A DNA stretch of 64,000 nucleotides from the NCBI RefSeq assembly GCF_030812475.1, contig NZ_JAUSSR010000010.1:1-64000 (forward strand). The letters run 5' to 3'. The notes under the pieces are model-generated. The model ran no database searches. It saw only the letters and a program-made list of their open reading frames with translations, and had not been told where the DNA came from. Positions 38,882 to 47,581 of the stretch are shown here, in pieces. Origin of the DNA: Pseudomonas lini (lineage in GTDB: Bacteria; Pseudomonadota; Gammaproteobacteria; Pseudomonadales; Pseudomonadaceae). A program made the translations under genes and the position numbers. The first letter of the stretch is position 1. Each line of letters opens with the position of its first letter.

Positions 38882-39652
38882 ATGTCCAACACCCTGTTTA
38901 TTACCGGCGCGACCTCCGGTTTTGGTGAGGCTTGCGCCCGTCGTTTTGCCGACGCCGGCTGGAAACTGGTGCTGACAGGCCGTCGTGAAGAGCGCCTCCA
39001 CGCCCTGTGCGCCGAGCTGTCGAAGCAGACAGAGGTCCATGGCCTGGTGCTCGACGTGCGTGATCGCAAGGCCATGGAGGATGCGATAGCCAATTTGCCG
39101 CCTGCGTTCGCTAAACTGCGCGGGCTGATCAACAACGCCGGCCTGGCCTTGGGCGTCGACCCTGCACCCAAGTGCGACCTCGACGATTGGGACACCATGG
39201 TCGACACCAACATCAAAGGCTTGATGTACAGCACTCGCCTGCTGTTACCGCGCCTGATCGCCCATGGCCGTGGCGCCGGGATCGTCAACCTTGGCTCCGT
39301 CGCGGGTAACTACCCATATCCGGGCAGTCACGTGTATGGCGCGAGCAAGGCGTTTGTCAAACAGTTCTCCCTGAACCTGCGTTGTGACCTGCAAGGAACA
39401 GGCGTGCGCGTCAGTAATATCGAGCCGGGCCTGTGCGAGAGCGAGTTCTCGCTGGTGCGTTTCGCGGGTGACCAGGATCGTTACAACGCGACCTACGCCG
39501 GTGCCGAGCCGATCCAGCCACAAGACATCGCCGATACGATCTTCTGGGTCCTGAACGCCCCGGCGCATATCAACATCAATAGCCTGGAGCTGATGCCGGT
39601 GAGCCAGAGCTGGAGCGGGTTTGCCATCGAGCGTAATGCTGACAAGGCGTAA
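38882..39652 (+). CDS. SDR-family oxidoreductase (YdfG-like)
   Basis: 256-residue classical short-chain dehydrogenase. The cofactor motif is FITGATSGFGEACARRFADAG with a basic residue pair (TGRREERL) that suggests NADP. The structural motif NNAGLALG is followed by the active site Ser-Tyr-Lys as LGSVAGNYPYPGSHVYGASK. It closely resembles YdfG-type NADP-dependent 3-hydroxy acid (L-allo-threonine/serine) dehydrogenases. AAGGAG precedes the ATG. It is monocistronic. Confidence 0.88.
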   Translation: MSNTLFITGATSGFGEACARRFADAGWKLVLTGRREERLHALCAELSKQTEVHGLVLDVRDRKAMEDAIANLPPAFAKLRGLINNAGLALGVDPAPKCDLDDWDTMVDTNIKGLMYSTRLLLPRLIAHGRGAGIVNLGSVAGNYPYPGSHVYGASKAFVKQFSLNLRCDLQGTGVRVSNIEPGLCESEFSLVRFAGDQDRYNATYAGAEPIQPQDIADTIFWVLNAPAHININSLELMPVSQSWSGFAIERNADKA

Positions 39653-39666
39653 GACCGTGTAACGGC

Positions 39667-39761
39667 CAATCGCGGGCAAGCCACGCTCCCACAGGTTTTA
39701 TGTCGAATCGCCTTTGCGCGAACGACACAAACCCTGTGGGAACGGGCTTGCCCGCGATTGC
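39667..39761. repeat. REP doublet
   Basis: AATCGCGGGCAAGCCACGCT and GGGCTTGCCCGCGATT are inverted, with inner TTTATGTCG / CGACACAAA-like sub-arms. It lies between the convergent SDR and epimerase genes. Confidence 0.85.
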
Positions 39762-39771
39762 GATCTGGCAG

Positions 39772-40899
39772 TCAGCCCAGATAGTCGACCAGCCCGCGAT
39801 AGCAGGTCGCCAAGTGATAAGGCGTAGTCGAAGGCATGTCCTGCCGACTCACTTCACCCTGCTCATCCCGACACTCATACCAGCCGCCTGCATGCAGATG
39901 GCGCTGCTGCAATGCCTGTAACTGCTGTAGCACTGCATCCTCGCCGTTCGGGCGCAGGGTCAGGGCTCGCAGGTATTCAGCCTGGGCCCAGATTCGTTGG
40001 GTGCCATCCTTGGAGTGCCCATCCAGGTCGAGCATCGCCCGCACTGCGCCAGTGTGTGGATCAACGCCCAGTCGCTCGGTGAACGCGAAAGCGCGTTCCA
40101 GCGACGTGTGCAGTGCCGAGCCGCGCAGTAACGGTGAAGACTCCAGCAGGAAATACCACTCGAACTGATGTCCCGGTTCAAACCAGTTATCCACAGACCC
40201 CAACGGTTTTTCCATCAACACATCGTGTTGCGGATCAACGAAACGCTTGTGCATGGCTGTGCATAAATCGACGAGCGCGTCTTGCATGGCATTGTCCGGG
40301 CGCACCGACAACGCGGCAAGGAAAGCTTCGGCCAGGTGCATCAGCGGATTCTGCAGCGGCCCGGTGTTAAGCGACGACCAATCGCGATCGAGGCTGGCTT
40401 CGTGCAGGCCGTCACCCGTGGCGAAATGCTGCGCAATCACTTGCAATGTTGCGTTGAGTACCGATTCCACCTGCGGCTCGCGGACCTTGTCCCAGTAATG
40501 AGCGCAGGCGAACAGGATGAATGCGTGGGTGTAGAGGTCTTTGCGCTGATCCAGCGGCGTCCCCTGCGGATCGATGCTGTAGAACCAGCCACCGTATTCG
40601 GCATCGTGAAAATGCTGCTGCAAGGAGTGAAACAATGCCGCGGCACGTTCTTGCGCGTCTGGCACCTGGCCGATCAGGCTGGAAAACAGATACAACTGCC
40701 GCGCGCAGGCCATGGCCCGGTAGCGTTGAGGTGGCAGCGGTTGATGACTGGCGTCCAGCGCCTCATAGGGCAACCCTAACTCGGGGTTCCAGCCGGGTCC
40801 TTGCCAGAGCGGCACGATGACATCCTGAAAATGCTGTTGCACCGAGGCGAACAGCGCGGTCAATTCAGGTTGGAAGGCGGAGCGGGGAGGATGCGGCAT
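39772..40899 (-). CDS. AGE-family epimerase/isomerase
   Basis: 375 residues of the N-acylglucosamine 2-epimerase (alpha/alpha-barrel) family. Recognisable blocks are YRAMACARQLYLFSSLIGQ, WFYSIDPQGTPLDQRKDLYTHAFILFACAHYW, NWFEPGHQFEWYFLL and IWAQAEYLRAL, which contain the conserved His residues of the active site. Members include mannose isomerase (YihS-like) and cellobiose epimerase. In pseudomonads this type is often annotated as mannose-6-phosphate or D-mannose isomerase, so the precise sugar is unsettled. Confidence 0.85.
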   Translation of the reverse strand: MPHPPRSAFQPELTALFASVQQHFQDVIVPLWQGPGWNPELGLPYEALDASHQPLPPQRYRAMACARQLYLFSSLIGQVPDAQERAAALFHSLQQHFHDAEYGGWFYSIDPQGTPLDQRKDLYTHAFILFACAHYWDKVREPQVESVLNATLQVIAQHFATGDGLHEASLDRDWSSLNTGPLQNPLMHLAEAFLAALSVRPDNAMQDALVDLCTAMHKRFVDPQHDVLMEKPLGSVDNWFEPGHQFEWYFLLESSPLLRGSALHTSLERAFAFTERLGVDPHTGAVRAMLDLDGHSKDGTQRIWAQAEYLRALTLRPNGEDAVLQQLQALQQRHLHAGGWYECRDEQGEVSRQDMPSTTPYHLATCYRGLVDYLG

Positions 40900-40975
40900 T
40901 GGCTGGCGTCGTCACGGCAGGGTTGATTGCGCGACATGTTAGCAGGCCTGAGAGATGCGGTGTCTGTAAGGCCGC

Positions 40976-41172
40976 CTTCGCGAGCAAGCCCGCTCCCAGA
41001 GTGGAACTGTGAACGCAGGACAAATGTGGGAGCCTTCCACAGTGGAGCTGTGAGCGCAGGACAAATGTGGGAGCCTTCCACAGTGGAGCTGTGAGCGCAG
41101 GACAAATGTGGGAGCCTTCCACAGTGGAACTGTGTACATAGAACAATTGTGGGAGCGGGCTTGCTCGCGAAG
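40976..41172. repeat. REP doublet expanded by 41-bp tandem repeats
   Basis: The outer arms are REP sequences (CGCGAGCAAGCCCGCTCCCA at the left, GTGGGAGCGGGCTTGCTCGC at the right). Between them a 41-bp unit recurs with starts at 41025, 41066, 41107 and 41148. The first three begin TGTGGGAGCCTTCCACAGTG and the last merges into the right REP arm. Units carry a small TGTGG...CCACA hairpin and are almost identical. It lies downstream of the convergently placed ureJ end and the epimerase start. Confidence 0.9.
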
Positions 41173-41196
41173 AGGCTATAACAGGCGATACAAAAA

Positions 41197-41769
41197 TCAG
41201 CCTGCCAGCAACCACACACCAGCCGCCGCCGAACCCGCACCCGCCAGTCGAACCAAGGGTGCCGCCGCTTGAGGCAACACCCGCACCACTGCATAACCCG
41301 CCGCGTGCAAAGCCGCCGTCGCGACTACAAACCCCGCCGCATACGCCCAGGGACTCGACATCTCCGGCAACTCCAACCCATGCGCCACACCATGGAACAG
41401 CGCAAACAATGCCGTTGCACCCATCGCCAGGCTCAACGGCGGACGTACCGCCAAAGCAACCGCCAGCCCCAACGCAAGCACTGTCGCTGCAATCCCGTTT
41501 TCCAGCGCCGGCAAGTTCAGCCCTTCAAAACCCAAGAGTCCACCCAACAGCATGGTGCCGACGAAGGTGCACGGCAACGCCCACCGCGCAGTGCCTTTCT
41601 GCTGCGCGGCCCACAGTCCGACTGCAACCATCGCCAACAAGTGGTCGAGGCCGCCGATCGGGTGGGTGATGCCAGCGATCCAGCCATTATCGCCATGACC
41701 CGGGTGGGCGAAGGCAACGGCAGGAGTGAGCAGCAGGGCCATGGCGCCCAGAATGCGTTTAAGTGTCAT
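41197..41769 (-). CDS. ureJ: HupE/UreJ-family membrane protein
   Basis: 190 residues with about six membrane segments after an N-terminal signal-like segment (MALLLTPAVAFAHPGHG). The HupE/UreJ signature HPIGGLDHLLAMVAVGLWA and FALFHGVAHGLELP are present. The family is implicated in nickel uptake. It is last in the ureE-ureF-ureG-ureJ cluster, 34 bp after ureG, so a role in nickel supply for urease is likely. Confidence 0.9.
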   Translation of the reverse strand: MTLKRILGAMALLLTPAVAFAHPGHGDNGWIAGITHPIGGLDHLLAMVAVGLWAAQQKGTARWALPCTFVGTMLLGGLLGFEGLNLPALENGIAATVLALGLAVALAVRPPLSLAMGATALFALFHGVAHGLELPEMSSPWAYAAGFVVATAALHAAGYAVVRVLPQAAAPLVRLAGAGSAAAGVWLLAG

Positions 41770-41803
41770 GGATCAGCTTCCTTGTTAATAACAGTTGGCG
41801 AGA

Positions 41804-42418
41804 TCAGGCCGCGGTCAGCAAGCCCTGGCGTTCGATGAAGGCGATGATTTCCTCCAGGCCCAGGCCGGTTTTCTGGTTGCTGAACACAAACGGCTTGCCG
41901 TTGCGCATGCGCTTGGTGTCGCTGTCCATCATCTCCAGCGACGCGCCTACCAGCGGTGCGAGATCGATTTTATTTATCACCAGCAGATCGGACTTGCAGA
42001 TCCCCGGTCCGCCCTTGCGCGGTAGCTTGTCGCCAGCCGACACGTCGATCACGTAGATGGTCAGGTCGGACAGTTCCGGGCTGAACGTCGCCGAAAGATT
42101 GTCACCACCGGACTCCACCAGAATCAGGTCGAGCCCGGGAAAGCGGCGGTTCAGTTGATCCACGGCCTCCAGGTTGATCGACGCATCTTCGCGGATCGCC
42201 GTATGCGGGCAGCCGCCGGTTTCCACACCTATGATCCGTTCCGGTGCCAGGGCCTCGTTGCGCACCAGAAAGTCGGCGTCTTCGCGGGTGTAGATGTCGT
42301 TGGTCACCACGGCCAGGTTGTATCGGTCGCGCAAGGCCAGGCACAGGGCCAGGGTCAGCGCCGTTTTACCTGAACCGACCGGACCGCCAATGCCGACACG
42401 CAGAGGTTGTGTGTTCAT
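41804..42418 (-). CDS. ureG: Urease accessory GTPase UreG
   Basis: 204 residues. The P-loop is GIGGPVGSGKTALTLALC, followed by NDIYTREDADFL and the nickel-binding CPH motif in GVETGGCPHTAIREDASIN, with the NKIDLAP G4 motif. It hydrolyses GTP during nickel insertion into apo-urease with UreD/UreF. Confidence 0.97.
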   Translation of the reverse strand: MNTQPLRVGIGGPVGSGKTALTLALCLALRDRYNLAVVTNDIYTREDADFLVRNEALAPERIIGVETGGCPHTAIREDASINLEAVDQLNRRFPGLDLILVESGGDNLSATFSPELSDLTIYVIDVSAGDKLPRKGGPGICKSDLLVINKIDLAPLVGASLEMMDSDTKRMRNGKPFVFSNQKTGLGLEEIIAFIERQGLLTAA

Positions 42419-42441
42419 GTGATTCTCCAGATTGAAAGGCC

Positions 42442-43116
42442 CTAGGAACGGAACAGGCGGCTGTACTGGCGCTCATGGGCCATGCACGCCAACGACAGGC
42501 CGAAAGCGGCGCTGCCACAGTGTCCGGGGTTGATTCGGGTAGCGTCTTGCTGAGCCTGTTGCAGCAATGGCAGCAGTTCGCTGGTCAGGCGTTGTGCGGC
42601 TTGCTGGCCCAGGGGCAGGGTTTTCATCAACACCGCCAGCTGGTTTTCCAGCCAGCTCCAGAGCCATGCCGCCAGCGCGTCTTGCGCATTGATGTGCCAC
42701 GCGCGAGCGGCCAGCGCCCAACCGAGGGCCAGGTGCGGTTCCGGCTGTTGGTCGAGAAAGGCGCGGGCCGGGGCATCCAGTTCCGGCAAGCCATTGAGCA
42801 GTTGCTGCAAGGAATAACCCATTTGCCGGCTTTCCTGGTGCAACTCACGAGTTTCCCGGCTGGCGCGGTGTTCTTCACAACGTTGTAGCAAGTCGGCCCA
42901 GTTTTCGTCGGTCGCGGCCGTGCAATGGGCGAGCAGGAGCGGCGCTTCGAAGCGTGCCAGATTCAGCAGCAGTTGATCGCTGATCCAGCGTCGCGCACTC
43001 TGGGGATCATTGACGCGGCCGTTATCCACTGCCTTTTCCAGGCCTTGGGAATAGCTGTAGCCACCAATCGGCAACTGCGGACTGGCCAGACGCAGCAGTG
43101 CCCAGGCTGGATTCAT
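42442..43116 (-). CDS. ureF: Urease accessory protein UreF
   Basis: 224 residues, all-helical. The family start LLRLASPQLPIGGYSYSQGLEKAVDNGRV is clear, as is the C-terminal CGSAAFGLSLACMAHERQYSRLFRS. UreF bridges UreD and UreG in the activation complex. The start overlaps the ureE stop by four bases. Confidence 0.96.
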   Translation of the reverse strand: MNPAWALLRLASPQLPIGGYSYSQGLEKAVDNGRVNDPQSARRWISDQLLLNLARFEAPLLLAHCTAATDENWADLLQRCEEHRASRETRELHQESRQMGYSLQQLLNGLPELDAPARAFLDQQPEPHLALGWALAARAWHINAQDALAAWLWSWLENQLAVLMKTLPLGQQAAQRLTSELLPLLQQAQQDATRINPGHCGSAAFGLSLACMAHERQYSRLFRS

Positions 43117-43613
43117 GAACGCACGCCGAACTGGTGCAGTTTCGGCGGATAATTGAAATCTTCGTCGCCATGGCGTGAATGATGATGGCCACCGCCGTAG
43201 GCGCCGTGTTCCGGCTGGAACGGCGCTTCGCTGGCCTCGACCCTGGCCCCCAGTTGTTCGAGCATGGCCTTGAGCACATAGTCATCGAGCAGGCGCAGCC
43301 AGCCATCCCCGACTTGCAGGGCCACGTGGCGATTTCCCAGGTGATAGGCGGCGCGGGTCAGTTCAAAAGCATTGGCGCAGGTGACGTGCAGCAGTTGTTC
43401 GGCCCGGGCGCGGACACGGACGATGCGCCCGTCTTCGGCCTGCAGACATTCGCCGTCATACAGCGGCGGTTGACCTCGCTCCAAAAACAATCCGACGTCT
43501 TCACCGTCAGCACTGAAACAGCGCAGGCGGCTTTTGCTGCGGGCTTCGAAGGTCAGATGCAACTCGGCGGCCCAAACGGGTTGAGGGTCGATTCTGCGAT
43601 GAATCACCAGCAT
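43113..43613 (-). CDS. ureE: Urease accessory protein UreE (nickel metallochaperone)
   Basis: 166 residues. The N-terminal peptide-binding domain (MLVIHRRIDPQPVWAAELHLTFEARSKSRLRC) is followed by the nickel-binding domain with LGNRHVALQVGDGWLRLLDD. The His-rich tail HGAYGGGHHHSRHGDEDF binds extra nickel. It is the first gene of the accessory cluster. The structural genes ureABC and ureD are not in this window. Confidence 0.96.
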   Translation of the reverse strand: MLVIHRRIDPQPVWAAELHLTFEARSKSRLRCFSADGEDVGLFLERGQPPLYDGECLQAEDGRIVRVRARAEQLLHVTCANAFELTRAAYHLGNRHVALQVGDGWLRLLDDYVLKAMLEQLGARVEASEAPFQPEHGAYGGGHHHSRHGDEDFNYPPKLHQFGVRS

Positions 43614-43809
43614 CGGAAGGCTTCCAGCAATGAACGATAGTCAGGGCTAGAGCAAGGGGCTTGCCAATGAAGCGATGTGTAGGAAAAAGGCGCCAAAGCC
43701 TGTAAGACTTTTGGATGCGGCCCAGAGATTTGATTTCATTTGGTGCGGTGGAGGAGTGCAATGCACCAATTTGCAGCGCACATGGAAAGCTCGACCATAA
43801 ACCACGGAT

Positions 43810-44442
43810 CTACTCGGTACTTCCCAAACCCTGCCAATGTTTCAATCCGATAAAGATGAACCTCAGCTGCTGGGTGATCTTCGCTTGCGGTGTCAGGTGT
43901 TCGGGCAGCGCCTGCGCCGGCGGATCAATGATGTCCGGCAGTGTCGCAAACACACTCTTGACGATCAGGTCGGCCATTACGCCAAGGGCGGCGATGTCCA
44001 GATGCTGCAATTTCGGCATCAGCGACAAATCGGCTGCCAGGTCCGAGCTGATGTCTTCGCGCAAACGACCGATGGCCAAGCGCACCGGCAATGAGCCACC
44101 ATATTGCTCGCGGGCCAGAAACAGGAATTGCGACCGGTTTGCTGACACCACGTCGAGAAAGATTCGCACAGAGGCGTCAATGATGCCGCCCATGACGAAT
44201 TCGTTGTGGCGCACCAGGCGGATGGTTTCGCGGAACGTCTGACCGACTTCACTGACCAGCACCAAACCCAATTCATCCATGTCGGCGAAATGCCGGTAGA
44301 AACCGGTTGGCACGATGCCGGCGGTCCGTGCCACTTCGCGCAGGCTCAGGCTGCCGAATCCTCGGCCGCATTCCATCAAGTGGCGGGCAGCGTCCATCAG
44401 GGCGTGGCGGGTCTGTTGTTTTTGTTCGGCGCGGGGCAGCAT
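43810..44442 (-). CDS. TetR-family regulator resembling FabR/DesT
   Basis: 210 residues. The HTH region SLREVARTAGIVPTGFYRHFADMDELGLVLVSEVGQ aligns closely, from memory, with FabR of E. coli ([28 protein letters not shown]). FabR and DesT repress unsaturated fatty-acid synthesis or desaturase genes in response to acyl-CoA/ACP composition. No lipid gene adjoins it here, so targets would be elsewhere. The 196-bp gap to ureE shows no feature I can name. Confidence 0.85.
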   Translation of the reverse strand: MLPRAEQKQQTRHALMDAARHLMECGRGFGSLSLREVARTAGIVPTGFYRHFADMDELGLVLVSEVGQTFRETIRLVRHNEFVMGGIIDASVRIFLDVVSANRSQFLFLAREQYGGSLPVRLAIGRLREDISSDLAADLSLMPKLQHLDIAALGVMADLIVKSVFATLPDIIDPPAQALPEHLTPQAKITQQLRFIFIGLKHWQGLGSTE

Positions 44443-44565
44443 CGCAGGGCGTTTTCTGGACAGGGACAGCGACGCACTCTAGCAAATCGTCTTTGCCTGC
44501 GTCGAACGACTATCGGGTGATCATGGGGGAAATGCGGCGTGAGCAAGGTGAAACACTATAAAGTC

Positions 44566-44597
44566 AAAAGCCCAATCCGTGGATTGGGCTTTTTTTC
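44566..44597. terminator. Bidirectional terminator between TetR gene and repeat-protein gene
   Basis: AAAAGCCCAATC, loop CGTG, and GATTGGGCTTTTTTT form a 9-11 bp stem with A- and T-runs on either side. It serves the leftward repeat-protein gene. The TetR gene starts further left and reads away from it. Confidence 0.8.
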
Positions 44598-44612
44598 AGG
44601 GCCGCCATGGGC

Positions 44613-45125
44613 TTAGCTCAAGGCGCTGTTGCGTTCGATGACGCGGTCACCACCACCTTCAGCCAGGGTCTGGCCTTGTGGGGTGCGGTCGGAACCGTCA
44701 GCCGCCAGGGTCTGGCCTTGTGGGGTGCGATCGGAACCGTCAGCCGCCAGGGTCTGGCCTTGTGGGGTGCGGTCGGAACCGTCGGCCGCCAGGGTCTGGC
44801 CTTGTGGGGTGCGATCGGAACCGTCAGCCGCCAGGGTCTGGCCTTGTGGGGTGCGGTCGGAACCGTCAGCCGCCAGGGTCTGGCCTTGTGGGGTGCGATC
44901 GGAACCGTCAGCCGCCAGGGTCTGACCTTGTGGTGTACGGTCCGAGCCGTCTTGAGTGATCAGGCCTTTTTCTTTCAGGCGATCATTGCCACCTTCGGCG
45001 ACGGTTTGGCTGAATACCGAATGGCTGGATTTCACTTGCGGAGTAGCCTGGTCGGCCGCCGGCAGGGCAAAAGCAGTGCTGGCCAGCATTGAGAGGGTAA
45101 GGCTAAGCAGTAATTGACGTTTCAT
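44613..45125 (-). CDS. Exported protein of 14-residue tandem repeats
   Basis: 170 residues from ATG 45125 (GGAG ten bases upstream). The signal peptide MKRQLLLSLTLSMLASTAFA precedes a short linker (LPAADQATPQVKSSHSVF). There are then seven near-identical units of the form AADGSDRTPQGQTL, with related degenerate units (AEGGNDRLKEKG, AEGGGDRVIERN) at both ends. The repeat is Gly/Asp/Arg/Thr-rich and probably extended. Similar proteins are sometimes annotated 'phage infection protein' in Pseudomonas (from memory), without known function. The antisense strand is open through the array too, because 42 is a multiple of three. Confidence 0.75.
   Translation of the reverse strand: MKRQLLLSLTLSMLASTAFALPAADQATPQVKSSHSVFSQTVAEGGNDRLKEKGLITQDGSDRTPQGQTLAADGSDRTPQGQTLAADGSDRTPQGQTLAADGSDRTPQGQTLAADGSDRTPQGQTLAADGSDRTPQGQTLAADGSDRTPQGQTLAEGGGDRVIERNSALS
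44662..44955 (-). repeat. Seven 42-bp coding tandem repeats with 84-bp higher-order period
   Basis: Units start at 44662, 44704, 44746, 44788, 44830, 44872 and 44914. They alternate GTGCGGTCGG and GTGCGATCGG (synonymous GAC/GAT), so the array seems to have grown by duplication of a two-unit block. The last unit at 44914 is more divergent. Confidence 0.9.
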
Positions 45126-45511
45126 GATTGGATGCTCCGTAGGAGGGCGATAAAGTGGGTACGAAGGCAATGCTACTCTCGATAAGTCGATATAAAAGTT
45201 CATAAACGCAATGGTAATAATCAATGGAATTGATTGTTCGTTGAAAAGGCTCTAGATCGGGTGTTTCCGAAGGACGGTTTTGCACCGGGGTGGGTATTTT
45301 CGACTCACTCGCGTCACGCAAAAGTGCGGGTGCGGTAACGCTGAAGCGGGAGTACGTCAGTGGTCGAACGGCTATTTGTGTGCGAATCAGACTTTCCATT
45401 AAACCTGGGGCCGGTTTTTCAGTCGTAGATCTCATGGCAGGCCGGTTCTGGCCTAACGTTTCACACGTGCGTCGCAGTCAGGGCGCTCAGTCGTATCAGG
45501 AGCTCTGTGCA

Positions 45512-47581
45512 ATGACGCGCACTCGTAAAATTCTTCTCTGGACGGTCGCCAGCCTTGTTGTCCTGCTGGCCCTACTGGTTCTGGTCATCGCGTTCTTCGA
45601 TTGGAACCGGATCAAACCGCCACTCAATGCCAAAGTATCTGAAGAGCTGCACCGCCCGTTCGCCATCAATGGCAACCTGGCGGTCATCTGGCAGCGCGAA
45701 CCCGACGAAGGCGGCTGGCGGGCTTGGGTGCCGTGGCCGCATGTAGTGGCCGAGGACTTGAGCCTGGGCAACCCGGACTGGTCGAAGCAACCGCAGATGG
45801 TCACTCTCAGGCGCGTCGAACTGCGCATCTCACCCTTGGCTTTGTTGGCACAACGGGTGGTGATCCCGCGCATCGACCTCACCGAACCCTCTGCCGAGCT
45901 GCAGCGCCTGGCTGACGGCCGCGCCAACTGGACATTCAAGTTCGATCCCAAGGATCCGGACGCCGAGCCATCGAACTGGGTGGTGGACATTGGCGCGATC
46001 GGCTTTGACAAGGGTCACGTCACCCTCGACGACCGGAGCCTGAAGACCCGGCTCGACCTGATCATCGACCCGCTGGGCAAACCGATTCCATTCAGCGATA
46101 TCGTTGGCGACAAGGCGGCGAAAACCGCGCAGGAGAAGGGTGGCGCACCCCAGGATTACGCGTTCGCCCTGAAGGTCAAAGGCCAATACCACAACCAGAG
46201 CGTGGCGGGCGAAGGCAAGATTGGCGGCCTGCTGGCCCTGCAGGATGCGGCCAGGCCGTTTCCGCTTCAGGCTCAGGTCAGGATCGCCGACACCCATGTC
46301 GAGCTGGCCGGTACGCTGACCGACCCACTGAACCTGGGGGCGCTGGACTTGCGGCTGAAACTGGCCGGTACCAGTCTCGGCAATCTGTATCCGTTGACCG
46401 GCGTCACCCTGCCGGATACGCCACCCTATGCCACAGACGGCCATTTGATCGCCAAGCTGCATGAGCCTGGTGGCGCCGTGTTCCGCTATGAGGAATTCAA
46501 CGGCAAGATCGGCGCAAGCGACATTCAGGGCAGCCTGGCCTACGTCGCCAGCCAGCCACGGCCGAAACTCAGCGGCTCGCTGGTGTCCAACCAATTGCTG
46601 TTTGCCGACCTGGCGCCATTGATTGGTGCAGATTCGAACGCCAAGCAAAAAGCCCGTGGCGGGGAAAGCAAGCAACCGGCGGACAAAGCATTGCCGGTCG
46701 AAGAGTTCAAGACCGAGCGCTGGCGCGACATGGATGCCGACGTCGAATTCACCGGCAAGCGCATCGTCCACAGCGAAAGGCTGCCGTTCAATGACCTTTA
46801 TACCCATTTGGTGCTGACGGACGGCGTGCTCAGTCTGGAACCCCTGCGTTTCGGTGTGGCGGGTGGCAAGCTGGATGCGCAGATTCGCCTCAACGGACAC
46901 ACTGAGCCGCTGGAAGGCCAGGCGAAACTCACTGCTCGCGGATTCAAGCTCAAACAGTTGTTTCCCACGTTCGAGCCGATGAAAACCAGTTTCGGTGAAC
47001 TCAATGGTGATGCCGATATAACCGGTCGTGGCAACTCTGTAGCGAAATTGCTGGCGACTTCCAATGGCAACCTGAAAATGCTGATCAATGACGGCGCCAT
47101 CAGTCGCGAATTGATGGAACTGGCCGGGCTGAATGTCGGTAACTATGTGGTCGGCAAGATCTTTGGCGACAAGGAAGTGAAGATCAACTGCGCGGCAGCC
47201 GACTTCGACATCAAGACCGGTCTGGCGAGCATTCGGCTGTTTGTCTTCGATACCGAGAACGCGATTATCTATATCGATGGCACGGCGAATATGGCAACCG
47301 AGCAACTGGACCTGACCATCTCCCCGGAATCCAAGGGCTGGCGTTTGATCTCGTTGCGTTCGCCGCTGTACGTGCGGGGCAAGTTCATCAAACCGGATGC
47401 TGGTGTGAAACCCGTGCCACTGTTACTGCGTGGTGCCGGGATGGTTGCGCTGGGTGTCATTGCCGCGCCGGCGGCGGGACTGCTGGCATTGATAGCGCCG
47501 AGTGGGGGCGAGCCTAACCAGTGCGCACCGTTGCTGGAGCAGATGAAGGCGGGCAAGGCGCCGAAGACAGTCAAGGGGTAA
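45512..47581 (+). CDS. AsmA-family protein
   Basis: 689 residues from ATG 45512 (AGGAG upstream). The frame is open back to 45290 without a credible start. One N-terminal membrane anchor (ILLWTVASLVVLLALLVLVIAFF) is followed by a long AsmA domain (DWNRIKPPLNAKVSEELHRPFAINGNL) and the C-terminal AsmA block (FGELNGDADITGRGNSVAKLLATSNGNL). A hydrophobic stretch, GMVALGVIAAPAAGLLALI, lies near the end. AsmA-like proteins are bridge-type proteins involved in phospholipid transport to the outer membrane. The 386-bp gap upstream holds nothing else I can name. Confidence 0.88.
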   Translation: MTRTRKILLWTVASLVVLLALLVLVIAFFDWNRIKPPLNAKVSEELHRPFAINGNLAVIWQREPDEGGWRAWVPWPHVVAEDLSLGNPDWSKQPQMVTLRRVELRISPLALLAQRVVIPRIDLTEPSAELQRLADGRANWTFKFDPKDPDAEPSNWVVDIGAIGFDKGHVTLDDRSLKTRLDLIIDPLGKPIPFSDIVGDKAAKTAQEKGGAPQDYAFALKVKGQYHNQSVAGEGKIGGLLALQDAARPFPLQAQVRIADTHVELAGTLTDPLNLGALDLRLKLAGTSLGNLYPLTGVTLPDTPPYATDGHLIAKLHEPGGAVFRYEEFNGKIGASDIQGSLAYVASQPRPKLSGSLVSNQLLFADLAPLIGADSNAKQKARGGESKQPADKALPVEEFKTERWRDMDADVEFTGKRIVHSERLPFNDLYTHLVLTDGVLSLEPLRFGVAGGKLDAQIRLNGHTEPLEGQAKLTARGFKLKQLFPTFEPMKTSFGELNGDADITGRGNSVAKLLATSNGNLKMLINDGAISRELMELAGLNVGNYVVGKIFGDKEVKINCAAADFDIKTGLASIRLFVFDTENAIIYIDGTANMATEQLDLTISPESKGWRLISLRSPLYVRGKFIKPDAGVKPVPLLLRGAGMVALGVIAAPAAGLLALIAPSGGEPNQCAPLLEQMKAGKAPKTVKG

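Noticed and set aside
38575..38928. Possible 117-codon gene in the DnaA-box region
   Set aside because: It starts with GTG without a ribosome-binding site, overlaps the start of the SDR gene, and its translation looks like non-coding DNA.
40976..41172. CRISPR array candidate
   Set aside because: The 41-bp units are identical throughout with no variable spacers. They are a tandem expansion within a REP pair.
43625..43809. Searched for a promoter or small gene between ureE and the TetR gene
   Set aside because: No consensus promoter, dyad or reading frame with a ribosome-binding site was convincing.
44662..44955. CRISPR-like appearance of regularly spaced repeats
   Set aside because: The units are contiguous, with no unique spacers and no cas genes. 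They encode a peptide repeat.
44607..45092. Open frame on the plus strand through the 42-bp repeats (apparent repeat protein WGAVGTVSRQGLAL)
   Set aside because: Openness follows from the 42-bp period on both strands. Only the minus-strand reading has a signal peptide and ribosome-binding site.
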